In this document: positions 34,470-42,751 of the stretch, in pieces
Layout: each line of letters starts with the position of its first letter
Numbering within the stretch: the stretch's first letter is position 1
Source: Hymenobacter sp. YC55
Lineage (GTDB): Bacteria; Bacteroidota; Bacteroidia; Cytophagales; Hymenobacteraceae
Direction: 5' to 3'
Assembly: GCF_029433095.1 (NCBI RefSeq)
Contig: NZ_JARNTX010000004.1
Location: 186,001 to 250,000, forward strand
Length of the DNA: 64,000 bases
Notes under the pieces: model-generated
Told to the model about the DNA's origin: nothing
The model's database searches: none
What the model saw: the letters and a program-made list of their open reading frames with translations, nothing else
Position numbers and translations under genes: made by a program

Positions 34470-34507
34470 CGCAGACCCCAAGTGCGCGACACATACTACT
34501 GGCCAGT

Positions 34508-34553
34508 AACAACAAGCGGCGGCAGCTCCTAGGAACTGCCGCCGCTTGTTGTT
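34508..34553. terminator. Bidirectional hairpin terminator
   Basis: A stem of about 19 bp (AACAACAAGCGGCGGCAG and complement) between the convergent gene ends at 34469 and 34565. Confidence 0.8.
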
Positions 34554-34564
34554 GATAAGCTAGC

Positions 34565-35026
34565 CTACTCGACTGCCTTTTTCACCCCGACAGCGCTAGG
34601 GCCTTTCTGACCCATTTCCACTTCGAAAGTTACTTTGTCGTTCTCTTTTATCGTGATGCCTCCTAGGCTGTTAGCATGCACAAAAACGCTCTCCTGCGTC
34701 TGTAGGTCTTTGATGAAGCCGTAGCCTTTCGAGTCGTTGAAGAACGTAACCGTACCCTTCCGGATGGGATCGTCCTGCTCCTGGTCTTCCTGCTTCAATG
34801 CCCCAATGCGGACATCTTCGACTTTGATTTCCTTTTTCTTGGTAGGATCGGGGGGAGTGGTCGAGATGTTGCCGTTCTCGTCTACATAGGCAAGCATCTC
34901 ATCAAGGTTTAGCCCTTTTTTGGCAGCAGCTTGGCGCTCTTCTCTGCGCTCCTCCTTGTCCATCTTTTTCTTCTGGCGCTTTTTCTCGTTCTCTTTCTTA
35001 CCGAAGCTTGCTTGGGATTTCCCCAT
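34565..35026 (-). CDS. Cold-shock-domain protein with charged N-terminal extension
   Basis: 153 residues from the ATG at 35026. Residues 1-60 are extremely Lys/Glu/Arg-rich (KKENEKKRQKKKMDKEER), followed by a linker and, from about residue 90, a cold-shock domain: KGTVTFFNDSKGYGFI (RNP1-like) and SVFVHANSL (RNP2-like). Such proteins bind single-stranded RNA or DNA and act as RNA chaperones. This architecture, with an N-terminal basic coil, is known among Bacteroidota CSD proteins. Upstream is a 300-base noncoding stretch that could hold a long leader, as is common in cold-shock genes. Confidence 0.88.
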   Translation of the reverse strand: MGKSQASFGKKENEKKRQKKKMDKEERREERQAAAKKGLNLDEMLAYVDENGNISTTPPDPTKKKEIKVEDVRIGALKQEDQEQDDPIRKGTVTFFNDSKGYGFIKDLQTQESVFVHANSLGGITIKENDKVTFEVEMGQKGPSAVGVKKAVE

Positions 35027-35330
35027 GTGTGTTGGTTTGGTTTTGGTCTGAATGCTTATAAAGTTAAGCATTTCAAATATAGTATAGACTATTACAATGA
35101 AGCACAAGCTAAAGTTCAGTAGGGAGTGAAGGGCAAACCACTTGTGCGCTTGGGGCAGGTGCTTGCTCAGGCCTGTTTACTGAGTTGTTCTGCTGAATCC
35201 GGGATGTGCTTGTTGGAGCAGAGAGAATGGGTTTATCCTCAAAGCAATTCAGCTATAAGCCAGCAAGGGCGCCGGATTTTGCGCAATTAGCGCTATGTTA
35301 AGGGCTTAGCTTCCCATATAACATTCGTGT
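35027..35330. other. Intergenic region between divergent genes
   Basis: 304 bases with no coding frame. Nothing recognised with confidence; a weak resemblance to a cobalamin-box around 35260 was considered and rejected. Confidence 0.4.
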
Positions 35331-36659
35331 ATGAACGACGCCGCTTCGCCGCCTGCTTTAAAAAAAGTGTTGAGGCCACTGCACCTGTGGGCTATTGCGG
35401 TGGGGCTGGTTATTTCCGGCGAATACTTCGGCTGGAACTACGGCTGGGCCGTTTCGGGCACTGTAGGGTTTCTGGTAGCCACGCTCCTGATTACGGTGCT
35501 CTACGTTACCTTCATTTTCAGCTTCACCGAGCTAACTACCGCTATTCCGCAAGCAGGCGGACCTTTTGCGTACGCGCACCGCGCCTTAGGGCCGGTGGGA
35601 GGATTTGTGGCTGGCTATGCCACGCTGGTGGAATTCTTGTTTGCGCCACCCGCCATTGCGTTTGCTTTGGGTAGCTATGTGCATTTCCTGTATCCGAGCG
35701 TGCCCGTGTTGGCAACAGCGCTAGGCAGCTACGTGCTGTTTATCGGCATCAATCTGCTGGGTATCAAGGAGTCGGCGCTGTTTTCGTTGGTGGTTACTTT
35801 GCTGGCTGTGGCCGAGCTGCTGCTATTTATGGGGCTGGTAGCGCCGCATTTCAAAGCCAGCAATTTCCTCGCCGACCCCATACCCTTTGGGGCCGCGGGG
35901 GTATTTGCAGCCTTGCCCTTCGCCATCTGGTTTTACCTGGCCATTGAGGGCGTAGCCATGGTGGCCGAGGAAGTGCAGGACCCCCGGCGCACCATCCCGA
36001 TTGGCTACACGTATGGACTGCTCACGTTAGTTTTCCTGGCATTAGGCGTAATGGTCCTTACCGGCGGCGTCACCAACTGGCACCGCCTCAGCACCATCGA
36101 CTACCCGCTACCCGAGGCGTTGAGTTATGCGCTGGGCAAAGGAAGTCCTTGGACTAAAGTGTTTGCCAGCATTGGCTTGTTTGGCTTGGTGGCTTCTTTT
36201 CATGGTACCATCATCGGGTACTCGCGGCAGGTGTTTGCGCTGGCACGAGCTGGCTATCTGCCGGGCTTTCTGGCCCGCGTTAACCTGAGGTTTCAGACGC
36301 CGCACTGGGCCTTGGTGGCCGGTGGGGTAGTGGGTTGCGTATCGCTGCTGACGGGTACCACCGACAAGCTTATTATTTTGTCGGTGCTGGGCGCGGTGCT
36401 GATGTACCTGATTAGTTTGCTTAGCTTGTTTGTGCTGCGGCAGAAAGAACCAAACTTGGTACGGCCGTTTGTTACGCCGTTCTACCCTTGGTTTCCGCTA
36501 ATTGCCACGGTGCTGTCGGTGGTGAGCTTGGGGGCTATTGTGTATTACAACTGGCTGCTGAGCTTGGTGTTTTTCGTGGGCCTGGGGTTATTACTAGGGT
36601 TGTATGTGCTGCTGGGCTTGGCGAAGAATAGCGAGGTGGCAAACAAACCCGTGTTGTAA
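35331..36659 (+). CDS. eat: APC-family permease, ethanolamine permease type
   Basis: 442 residues with about 12 hydrophobic segments of the amino acid-polyamine-organocation family. The first segment has LWAIAVGLVISGEYFGWNYGW and the next loop FTELTTAIPQAGGPFAYA, which match ethanolamine permeases closely. It imports ethanolamine by proton symport. The following eutB gene supports the substrate assignment. A 168-base gap with a large palindrome separates the two genes. Confidence 0.88.
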   Translation: MNDAASPPALKKVLRPLHLWAIAVGLVISGEYFGWNYGWAVSGTVGFLVATLLITVLYVTFIFSFTELTTAIPQAGGPFAYAHRALGPVGGFVAGYATLVEFLFAPPAIAFALGSYVHFLYPSVPVLATALGSYVLFIGINLLGIKESALFSLVVTLLAVAELLLFMGLVAPHFKASNFLADPIPFGAAGVFAALPFAIWFYLAIEGVAMVAEEVQDPRRTIPIGYTYGLLTLVFLALGVMVLTGGVTNWHRLSTIDYPLPEALSYALGKGSPWTKVFASIGLFGLVASFHGTIIGYSRQVFALARAGYLPGFLARVNLRFQTPHWALVAGGVVGCVSLLTGTTDKLIILSVLGAVLMYLISLLSLFVLRQKEPNLVRPFVTPFYPWFPLIATVLSVVSLGAIVYYNWLLSLVFFVGLGLLLGLYVLLGLAKNSEVANKPVL

Positions 36660-36673
36660 TTCAGCTTGCGTCT

Positions 36674-36785
36674 TCTGTCATCCTGAGGCGGTAGCCGAAG
36701 GACCTTCTTCCGCCTAAAAGGCCTTGATAATAACGACTCGTACTTTGAGCGTAAGGTTCGTCGGCTACCGCCTCAGGATGACAGA
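36674..36785. repeat. Large interspersed palindrome, TCATCCTGAGG type
   Basis: Inverted repeat with long arms (TCTGTCATCCTGAGGCGGTAGCCG..., right arm its complement) and a loop of about 45 nt, between the permease and eutB. The TGTCATCC core with following GAAGGACCT is a repeat type scattered through Hymenobacter-like genomes (recalled, not checked). Related palindromes are at 42656 and 47725. Confidence 0.65.
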
Positions 36786-36828
36786 GTTTTGAAGTTTCAA
36801 TTCGCTACTTCGTCTTATCACGTGCACC

Positions 36829-38220
36829 ATGTCGTACCGTCACACCATCCGAAACGGGGTTTATCAGTTCCCGGATCTGAAAACGCTGCTGGCCAAGGCC
36901 ACGCCACTGCGGTCGGGGGATGTGCTGGCGGGTGTAGCGGCCGACACCTACGAGGAGCGGGTGGCCGCGCAGCTTGCGCTGGCTGATGTGCCTTTGCGCA
37001 ACTTCCTCCACGAGGCGCTTATTCCATACGAGCAGGACGAAGTAACGCGCCTGATCCTCGACACGCACGATGCCGCCGCGTTTGCACCTGTAAGCCACTT
37101 CACCGTGGGGCAGTTGCGCGACTGGCTGCTGGCTGATACAACCGATACGCCTACGCTGCAGCAAGTAGCACTTGGCCTGACGCCCGAAATGGTGGCCGCT
37201 GTCAGCAAGCTCATGCGCAACCAGGAGCTAATTGCCGTGGCTCGCAAGTGCGAGGTGATAACGCAGTTCCGCAACACATTGGGCCTACGGGGCCACTTGG
37301 CTACTCGCCTCCAGCCCAATCACCCCACCGACGACGCCCGCGGTATTGCCGCCAGCCTGCTCGACGGCCTGCTCTACGGCAGCGGTGATGCCGTCATTGG
37401 CATCAATCCCGCCACCGACAGCCCCGCCGCCGTGCGGAATCTGCTGGAAATGCTCGACGCTATTCGGCAGCAGTATGTCATTCCCACCCAATCCTGCGTG
37501 CTGTGCCACGTCACGACCACGCTGGAACTAGTGCGGCAGCAAGCCCCGGTGGATCTGGCATTTCAGAGTATTGCCGGTACAGAGGCTGCCAATGCTAGCT
37601 TCGGTGTCAACTTGGCGCTGCTCGATGAGGCATGGCAAGCCACCCTCAGTTTGAACCGGGGCACGGTGGGGCAGCACGTCATGTACTTCGAAACCGGCCA
37701 GGGCAGCGCCCTCAGCGCCAACGCCCACCACGGCCTCGACCAGCAAACCTGCGAAGCCCGCGCCTACGCCGTGGCCCGCCGTTTCCGGCCGTTACTGGTT
37801 AATTCGGTGGTCGGCTTCATCGGTCCCGAATACCTCTACGACGGCAAGCAAATCATTCGGGCGGCGCTGGAAGACCATTTCTGTGGTAAGCTGCTCGGCC
37901 TGCCTATGGGCATGGACATCTGCTACACCAACCACGCCGAAGCCGACCAAGACGACATGGATACCCTGCTCACGCTGCTCGGCGTGGCTGGCTGCAACTT
38001 CATTATGGGCGTACCCGGCGCCGACGACATTATGCTTAACTACCAATCCACGTCCTTCCACGATGCCCTCTACATCCGGAGCGTGCTCGGCCTGCGCGCC
38101 GCCCCAGAGTTCGAGGCCTGGCTACAACAAGTGGGTGTGTTTGATGCGCAGGGCCGGTTGCGGCCAGCTTCGGCAGAGCACCGGCTGTTGGAAATGGGGC
38201 CGCTGAAGCCGCTGGCGTAA
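36829..38220 (+). CDS. eutB: Ethanolamine ammonia-lyase large subunit
   Basis: 463 residues, near the usual 453-467. The adenosylcobalamin-dependent enzyme deaminates ethanolamine to acetaldehyde and ammonia. The TIM-barrel large subunit is recognised by its start (SYRHTIRNGVYQFPDLKTLLAKA), EERVAAQLALADVPL, GLRGHLATRLQPNHP, FQSIAGTEAANASFGV, YFETGQGSALSANAHHG and LGLPMGMDICYTNHAEADQDD. It follows the permease gene. The small subunit EutC, normally required to complete the cobalamin-binding site, is not encoded next to it or anywhere in this window. Confidence 0.95.
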   Translation: MSYRHTIRNGVYQFPDLKTLLAKATPLRSGDVLAGVAADTYEERVAAQLALADVPLRNFLHEALIPYEQDEVTRLILDTHDAAAFAPVSHFTVGQLRDWLLADTTDTPTLQQVALGLTPEMVAAVSKLMRNQELIAVARKCEVITQFRNTLGLRGHLATRLQPNHPTDDARGIAASLLDGLLYGSGDAVIGINPATDSPAAVRNLLEMLDAIRQQYVIPTQSCVLCHVTTTLELVRQQAPVDLAFQSIAGTEAANASFGVNLALLDEAWQATLSLNRGTVGQHVMYFETGQGSALSANAHHGLDQQTCEARAYAVARRFRPLLVNSVVGFIGPEYLYDGKQIIRAALEDHFCGKLLGLPMGMDICYTNHAEADQDDMDTLLTLLGVAGCNFIMGVPGADDIMLNYQSTSFHDALYIRSVLGLRAAPEFEAWLQQVGVFDAQGRLRPASAEHRLLEMGPLKPLA

Positions 38221-38261
38221 CGCCCTTATCTTGCCCCACCATTGCCCAACCTTTCATCATC

Positions 38262-38738
38262 ATGACTGCGCCAGACCTTATCCATCACCTGCACTTGCTG
38301 CCCCATCCGGAAGGCGGCCACTACCGCGAAACGTACCGGTCGGCCGATACGATGACTACGGTTGAGGCGCAAACCAGGAATGTCAGCACCGCCATTTACT
38401 ATTTGCTGGAAGACAGAGAGAAATCCTGTTTTCACCGGATTAAGTCGGACGAGCTGTGGTTTTTCCACAAGGGGCAGGCCTTGGAAATCGTGTTGATAGC
38501 AGACGGTCAGGCCGCTACCATCGTCCTCGGCAACGACATTGAAAACGGTGAGCTTTTCCAGGCCGTCATTCCCGCCAATACCTGGTTTGCAGCCCATGTA
38601 CAGCAGGGAAAGGGCTACGCGCTGGTGAGCTGCACCGTGGCCCCAGGGTTCGATTTCACAGATTTCGAGTTAGCCCAACGAGCCGAGCTAACCACGCAAT
38701 TTCCTCATCTGAAAGCCCTGATTGAAAAGTTCACCTAA
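38262..38738 (+). CDS. Cupin-fold DUF985 (Cupin_5) protein
   Basis: 158 residues. The pattern LHLLPHPEGGHYRETYRS, STAIYYLLED, FHRIKSDELWFFHKG and ANTWFAAHV is that of the Cupin_5 (DUF985) family of unknown function. Putative metal ligands H15, H20 and the FHR/ELW cluster are present. The gene follows eutB by 41 bases, at the site where eutC would be expected, so it is probably cotranscribed with it. A role in ethanolamine or acetaldehyde handling is inference only. Confidence 0.85.
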   Translation: MTAPDLIHHLHLLPHPEGGHYRETYRSADTMTTVEAQTRNVSTAIYYLLEDREKSCFHRIKSDELWFFHKGQALEIVLIADGQAATIVLGNDIENGELFQAVIPANTWFAAHVQQGKGYALVSCTVAPGFDFTDFELAQRAELTTQFPHLKALIEKFT

Positions 38739-38756
38739 GCTGTGTAGACAGCAAAG

Positions 38757-38803
38757 TAAGCAGGTCGTCATTCCAAGCTGGCCGTGGAATGACGACCTGC
38801 TTA
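38757..38803. terminator. Perfect 19-bp hairpin
   Basis: TAAGCAGGTCGTCATTCCA, a 9-nt loop and the exact complement, between the convergent gene ends at 38738 and 38987. It can terminate both transcripts. Its GTCATTCC core recalls the palindromic repeats elsewhere in the window. Confidence 0.65.
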
Positions 38804-38986
38804 ATTGCGGTTGGGTTGTTGTGAGCCGCCTGCTGACCACACGCTGTAAGCTAAAGCCAGACCACTCAATGCGTTGGAGATAGTAAAGCATCCTGCTTCA
38901 ATGGATGAAGACGTATCTGACATCGAGTTTTTCAACTGGTATCAGAAGTTCATTGATTAATCTCAGTTACCTGTACTAGCAGCGTC

Positions 38987-39610
38987 CTACGCCGTCAGTG
39001 CGTACAGCAAGATGTTGACGCCGAATTTAGTGTTGTCTTCGGCTAGGAAGCGTTTGTTGCGGAAGTCGTAGTCCCACTCGCAGCCGTAGTCTTTGTTGGA
39101 ATAGAGCACGCCGAGGCGGCCGTTGATTTCTATGCCTTTGAGGTAGTCGTGCACCAGGTCGTCGCCCCAGCCGTTGAGCTCGAAGGAAGTGGGCGGCGGG
39201 CCGTCGGGAAACTTGAAGAACTGCGAATAGATAACGTGGGTCTTGGGTATTTTCTTGAGGGCACCAGCCCCGAAGCACTGCCGCATCTGCTCCTCGAAGG
39301 AGCGGGCAAACAGCCCGTCGATGTCGTGGTTGCAGTCGTCGACGAATACGAAGCCGCCGTTGCGCACGTACTGCGTGAAATTTGCTTTTTCCTGCGCCGA
39401 AAATTGTACCAGCCGGTGCCCCGACAGGTAGCAGAATGGGTGCCGAAACAATTCTGGCGAGTCGAGAGCTACTACTTTCTCTTTCTGATTGACCGGTATT
39501 TTGGTGTATTGAATCAGGGAGTGCAGCAGGTTGGTTGGCATTCGCTCGTCTACGCCATCCCAATCGCCGGAGCGGTATTGCAGACGCACGAAAGTAAAAG
39601 GAACAGGCAT
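38987..39610 (-). CDS. DUF4159 domain protein
   Basis: 207 residues from the ATG at 39610. The whole length fits DUF4159: FTFVRLQYRSGDWDGVDERMPTNLL, a central FCYLSGHRLVQFSAQEK, and NGGFVFVDDCNH, then SFELNGWGDDLVHDYLKGIE. The fold resembles glutamine-amidotransferase-like/flavodoxin-like domains, in which this family lacks catalytic residues. DUF4159 proteins often stand in gene clusters with MoxR ATPases and vWA/DUF58 proteins; here it is alone. No signal peptide with the chosen start. Confidence 0.85.
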   Translation of the reverse strand: MPVPFTFVRLQYRSGDWDGVDERMPTNLLHSLIQYTKIPVNQKEKVVALDSPELFRHPFCYLSGHRLVQFSAQEKANFTQYVRNGGFVFVDDCNHDIDGLFARSFEEQMRQCFGAGALKKIPKTHVIYSQFFKFPDGPPPTSFELNGWGDDLVHDYLKGIEINGRLGVLYSNKDYGCEWDYDFRNKRFLAEDNTKFGVNILLYALTA

Positions 39611-39835
39611 TCGGGACGGTGAGGTAGAAGGCAAGACTACTAGTGGTAGCCAATAACAGACAAAAATATTTGTGGGAGGTGGCTTGGAGTAAAGAAAAAT
39701 CAATTGCTGCCCAAGAAAGCTATAAACTGTATTGGCTTGAACCTCAAGCCAAAAAGTTATTGGGATAGGAGATACGACTGTGGCAATGAATTTGCGTTAA
39801 CTGGTTTTATGTATAACCGATCTTCTTTTCCTACC

Positions 39836-40453
39836 ATGAAACCTTTGCGAATTCTTGCCCTGCTTTTCCTGCTACTCGCTGGTGCTAGTCAGGCCCAAGC
39901 CCAATTTGGCATTAAAGCCGGCATCAATAATGCCGTGCTCGATGGCCAGAATATCAACATGGACACCGACTACAAGACCACCTACCACGTCGGGGCCTTT
40001 CTGCGGCTGCCGATACTAGGGCCGTTGTCTATTCAGCCCGAAGTGCTGTATTCCCTGCAAGGCTCTCAGTTCAAGTCGACCGTGTCCAACTACGATACCA
40101 AGCTGCACTATCTCAACATTCCGGTGCTGGCCCACGTGAAAGTAGGCCCCGTGTATGCCGAAGCTGGCCCACAGTTCGGTGTACTACTCGGTGCCCGCGA
40201 AAACGGTACGCTCCGCATCAGCGCCGCCGACGGCTACGGCCCTGTTGACCGCACCGCCGATAGTAACTACAAAAAGAACGATTTTGCCCTAGCAGCTGGT
40301 GCGGGCCTCGAACTCGGTAGCCTCATTATTGGGGCCCGCTACACCGCTGGCCTCAACAACATCAACGACGTAGCAGACTTGAATGGCGCCAACGATCCAC
40401 GCCTGAAAAACCGTGTTATTCAGGCATTCGTGGGTATTAAGTTTGGGAAATAG
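39836..40453 (+). CDS. Outer-membrane beta-barrel protein, PorT family
   Basis: 205 residues from the ATG at 39836, the start of the signal peptide (KPLRILALLFLLLAGASQAQA). Strand blocks FGIKAGINNAVLDG, LSIQPEVLYSLQGSQF, LHYLNIPVLAHVKVGPVYAEAGPQFG and FALAAGAGLELGSLIIGARYTAGLNNI identify the family. It is followed 79 bases on by a second barrel gene of the same family, so the two probably arose by duplication. Confidence 0.85.
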   Translation: MKPLRILALLFLLLAGASQAQAQFGIKAGINNAVLDGQNINMDTDYKTTYHVGAFLRLPILGPLSIQPEVLYSLQGSQFKSTVSNYDTKLHYLNIPVLAHVKVGPVYAEAGPQFGVLLGARENGTLRISAADGYGPVDRTADSNYKKNDFALAAGAGLELGSLIIGARYTAGLNNINDVADLNGANDPRLKNRVIQAFVGIKFGK

Positions 40454-40532
40454 TGGATGATACAGAGGAGTTTTGGGAGTGCTGTTGCAATTGATTTGCT
40501 TGCACAGCATTTCTTTTTCTCTTCCATCATTC

Positions 40533-41195
40533 ATGAAAAAAGTTACTCTATTACTAAGTGTTTTGTTGGGTTGTGCGGCAAGTGGGTGGGCGCAAACGAG
40601 CGTTCAAGTGGGGTTGAAAACGGGGGTGAGCTTGGCCGTTCTCGATGGCACTCTCAATCAGGAGACGAGTTTTAAGCCGGGGTTCCATATTGGGGGCGTG
40701 TTGCGTATGCGGCCTTCCAAGCACATTGCTGTCCAGCCAGAGGTAGTATACTCGCAACAAGGGTCCGACAACAAAATACCAGTTGGCGGAGGCATAACGC
40801 TTGAAAACAAAACCAAACTTTCCTATTTGAACTTCCCCATGCTAGTAAAAATCTACGTGGGCGACGTCTTTCATATCCTAGTAGGGCCACAAGCTGGCTT
40901 ATTGCTAGCCGCGCGGCAGGACGGCCAAGTAGGATATTCCTCTGGCTCGGGCGGCAGTGGTTTTAGAACTGAAAACCTGGATGTCAAGAGGGATTTTAAA
41001 AGCGACGTCAGCCTGTGTGGCGGGTTTGGCGCAGATATGAAGAACGGCCTCCTGGTATCTGCTCGCCTGAATTATGGCTTAACCGACATCAACAACAGCG
41101 CATATATAAGACAAGTGCGCGACTCCTACGGCATTGGGGGAATACACAACCGCGTGGTCGAATTCTCGCTAGGTTATATGTTCGGTAGCAAATAA
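40533..41195 (+). CDS. Outer-membrane beta-barrel protein, PorT family (second copy)
   Basis: 220 residues from the ATG at 40533. Signal peptide KKVTLLLSVLLGCAASGWAQ, then VQVGLKTGVSLAVLDG, IAVQPEVVYSQQGSDN, LSYLNFPMLVKIYVGDVFHILVGPQAG and GFGADMKNGLLVSARLNYGLTDI. Clearly paralogous to the preceding gene and to the one at 31133. It ends 11 bases before a strong bidirectional terminator. Confidence 0.85.
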   Translation: MKKVTLLLSVLLGCAASGWAQTSVQVGLKTGVSLAVLDGTLNQETSFKPGFHIGGVLRMRPSKHIAVQPEVVYSQQGSDNKIPVGGGITLENKTKLSYLNFPMLVKIYVGDVFHILVGPQAGLLLAARQDGQVGYSSGSGGSGFRTENLDVKRDFKSDVSLCGGFGADMKNGLLVSARLNYGLTDINNSAYIRQVRDSYGIGGIHNRVVEFSLGYMFGSK

Positions 41196-41205
41196 AGTTT
41201 GCACC

Positions 41206-41262
41206 AAGCCCGCAACAAAAAGCCCAGTCTGCGAACCAGACTGGGCTTTTTGTTGCGGGCTT
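41206..41262. terminator. Bidirectional hairpin terminator
   Basis: A 24-bp near-perfect stem (AAGCCCGCAACAAAAAGCC, then AGTCTG) between the barrel gene and the convergent TldE-like gene. Confidence 0.85.
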
Positions 41263-41269
41263 GCTTGCG

Positions 41270-42595
41270 CTACACCGCGTCTGATAAGCTGGTGAAGGTG
41301 AAGTCTCGAATCTTCAAGGGCGGGACCATGTTGCCGCCCAACCGCACCGGCTTGCCCATGGCTTCGATGTTGTTGAGCATGATAACCGGGCTTTCGTTGA
41401 AGCGCATGTTCTTGATGGGGTGCTTGATCTTGCCGTTTTCGATGTAGAACGTTCCGTCGCGGGTGAGGCCGGTGACAAGGAGTGTCTGCGGATCAACGTC
41501 GCGGATGTACCACAGGCGCGTGACCAGGATGCCCTTGGCCGTGCCTTTGATGAGGTCATCGACGCTTTGGGTACCGCCTTCCATGATCCAGCCGCTAGGG
41601 AAAGCAGTAGCAGGCTTTTTGCTTTTCTCGGCCCAATAGCGAGAGTAATACAGATTCTTCATCACGCCTTTCTCAACCCACGTCATGCGCTTCACGGGCA
41701 GCCCGTCGCCGTCGAACACACGGCCAGGAGCCGTGGCGTTAAGCGGATCGGAGTAAATGGTAACGCGCGGGTCGAAAAGCTTTTCGCCGAGCTTGTTGCC
41801 GCCGCCTTTCTTGCTGAGGAAGCTACGGCCTTCGTCGGCTTCGCGGGCATCGAGCGCGTACATCAGACGGTTCAGAATACCTTCGTCGGAAACCAGGGCG
41901 GCGGGCTCCAGAATTACCGTGTACTTGCCGGGCTCAATGGCCTTGGCTGCTACCGAGCCGGCAGCTTTGGTGGCGGCAATGCTGGTGAGCGTTTTGGCGT
42001 TGAATTTAGCTACGTCGGTGTAGTCGGCCACAGCGTAGCCCGAGCCAGTACCGTCAGCAGTGCGCACGGTTACCGAATAATCTAGCCGTGTGAATTGCTG
42101 GTAACCTTCCAAGCCTTTGTTGTTGCGGATGGCCACGAAGCTCGGGCCGTCTTCGAGGTAACCAGCGGCCGTGAGCTTGCGAGGTTCGCAGAGCGCAATG
42201 CTGTCGGCGGCCACTTGGGCGCGGAAGTCGGCCGTGATGCCGGCTGTGGCCGCGGCGTAACTGTTGGGCGTGAGGAACTGCTGCGGCCCGAGCATGGGCA
42301 TATATTCGGGGTCTTCGGGTGCCAGTTTCGCTATTTCCTCGGCCCGCTGCACGCACCGGCGTAGGGTGGCATCGTCGAACTGGTTGCAGGTAGCCACACC
42401 CGAGCGTTTGCCGAACCGGGCTTCTACGGCCAGGCTCACATTGTCGGATGAGCCGGCGGTACTCACGTTGTTGCGGGCGTAGCGAATGTTGCCAGTGGTG
42501 CGGCCATTGAGCTGGCCCGCGCACTCATCGGCCGTGCTGAAGCTCAGGACCTTCTTCAGGATGGCCTGCGCTTCGTCTTGGGAAAGTATTGCCAT
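41270..42595 (-). CDS. TldE/PmbA-like protein (copy 1)
   Basis: 441 residues with the TldD/PmbA fold but without an HExxxH motif, as expected for the TldE partner. The N-terminal block QAILKKVLSFSTADECAGQL is followed by NVSLAVEARFGKRSGVATCNQFDD and the C-terminal half has GRSFLSKKGGGNKLGEKLFDP and IMEGGTQSVDDLIKGTAKGILVTRLWY. TldE pairs with TldD to form a heterodimeric metalloprotease that degrades unfolded peptides and matures microcins. No signal peptide is visible, unlike the TldD-like copies. It is last in the minus-strand array. Confidence 0.88.
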   Translation of the reverse strand: MAILSQDEAQAILKKVLSFSTADECAGQLNGRTTGNIRYARNNVSTAGSSDNVSLAVEARFGKRSGVATCNQFDDATLRRCVQRAEEIAKLAPEDPEYMPMLGPQQFLTPNSYAAATAGITADFRAQVAADSIALCEPRKLTAAGYLEDGPSFVAIRNNKGLEGYQQFTRLDYSVTVRTADGTGSGYAVADYTDVAKFNAKTLTSIAATKAAGSVAAKAIEPGKYTVILEPAALVSDEGILNRLMYALDAREADEGRSFLSKKGGGNKLGEKLFDPRVTIYSDPLNATAPGRVFDGDGLPVKRMTWVEKGVMKNLYYSRYWAEKSKKPATAFPSGWIMEGGTQSVDDLIKGTAKGILVTRLWYIRDVDPQTLLVTGLTRDGTFYIENGKIKHPIKNMRFNESPVIMLNNIEAMGKPVRLGGNMVPPLKIRDFTFTSLSDAV

Positions 42596-42655
42596 GGGGT
42601 GATTGTTGAGTTGTTGCTTGCTGGCTAGTTATTGGCTGATGTAGAGCAAGTTGCT

Positions 42656-42737
42656 CTGCCATTCCGAGCAGAGCGAAGAATCTGGAGTAATCAGTTGACG
42701 ACCTCACTCTGATTCCTTGCTTCACTCGGAATGACAG
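42656..42737. repeat. Palindromic repeat, ATTCCGAG type, between TldD1 and TldE1
   Basis: Inverted repeat with arms CTGCCATTCCGAG and its near complement, outer parts also pairing, in the 156-base gap between the two genes. A closely similar palindrome lies in the equivalent gap at 47725. Confidence 0.65.
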
Positions 42738-42751
42738 TTCAGGTGCACTAA

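Noticed and set aside
35225..35290. A stretch AAGCCAGCAAGGGCGCC upstream of the ethanolamine permease recalling a cobalamin-riboswitch B12 box
   Set aside because: Only the AGCCAG and GCC ends match; the central bases and the upstream conserved riboswitch core are missing.
38860..38960. A short frame ending MDEDVSDIEFFNWYQKFID
   Set aside because: Only about 19 residues from an ATG and closed upstream by a stop; no homologue recalled, so not listed as a gene.
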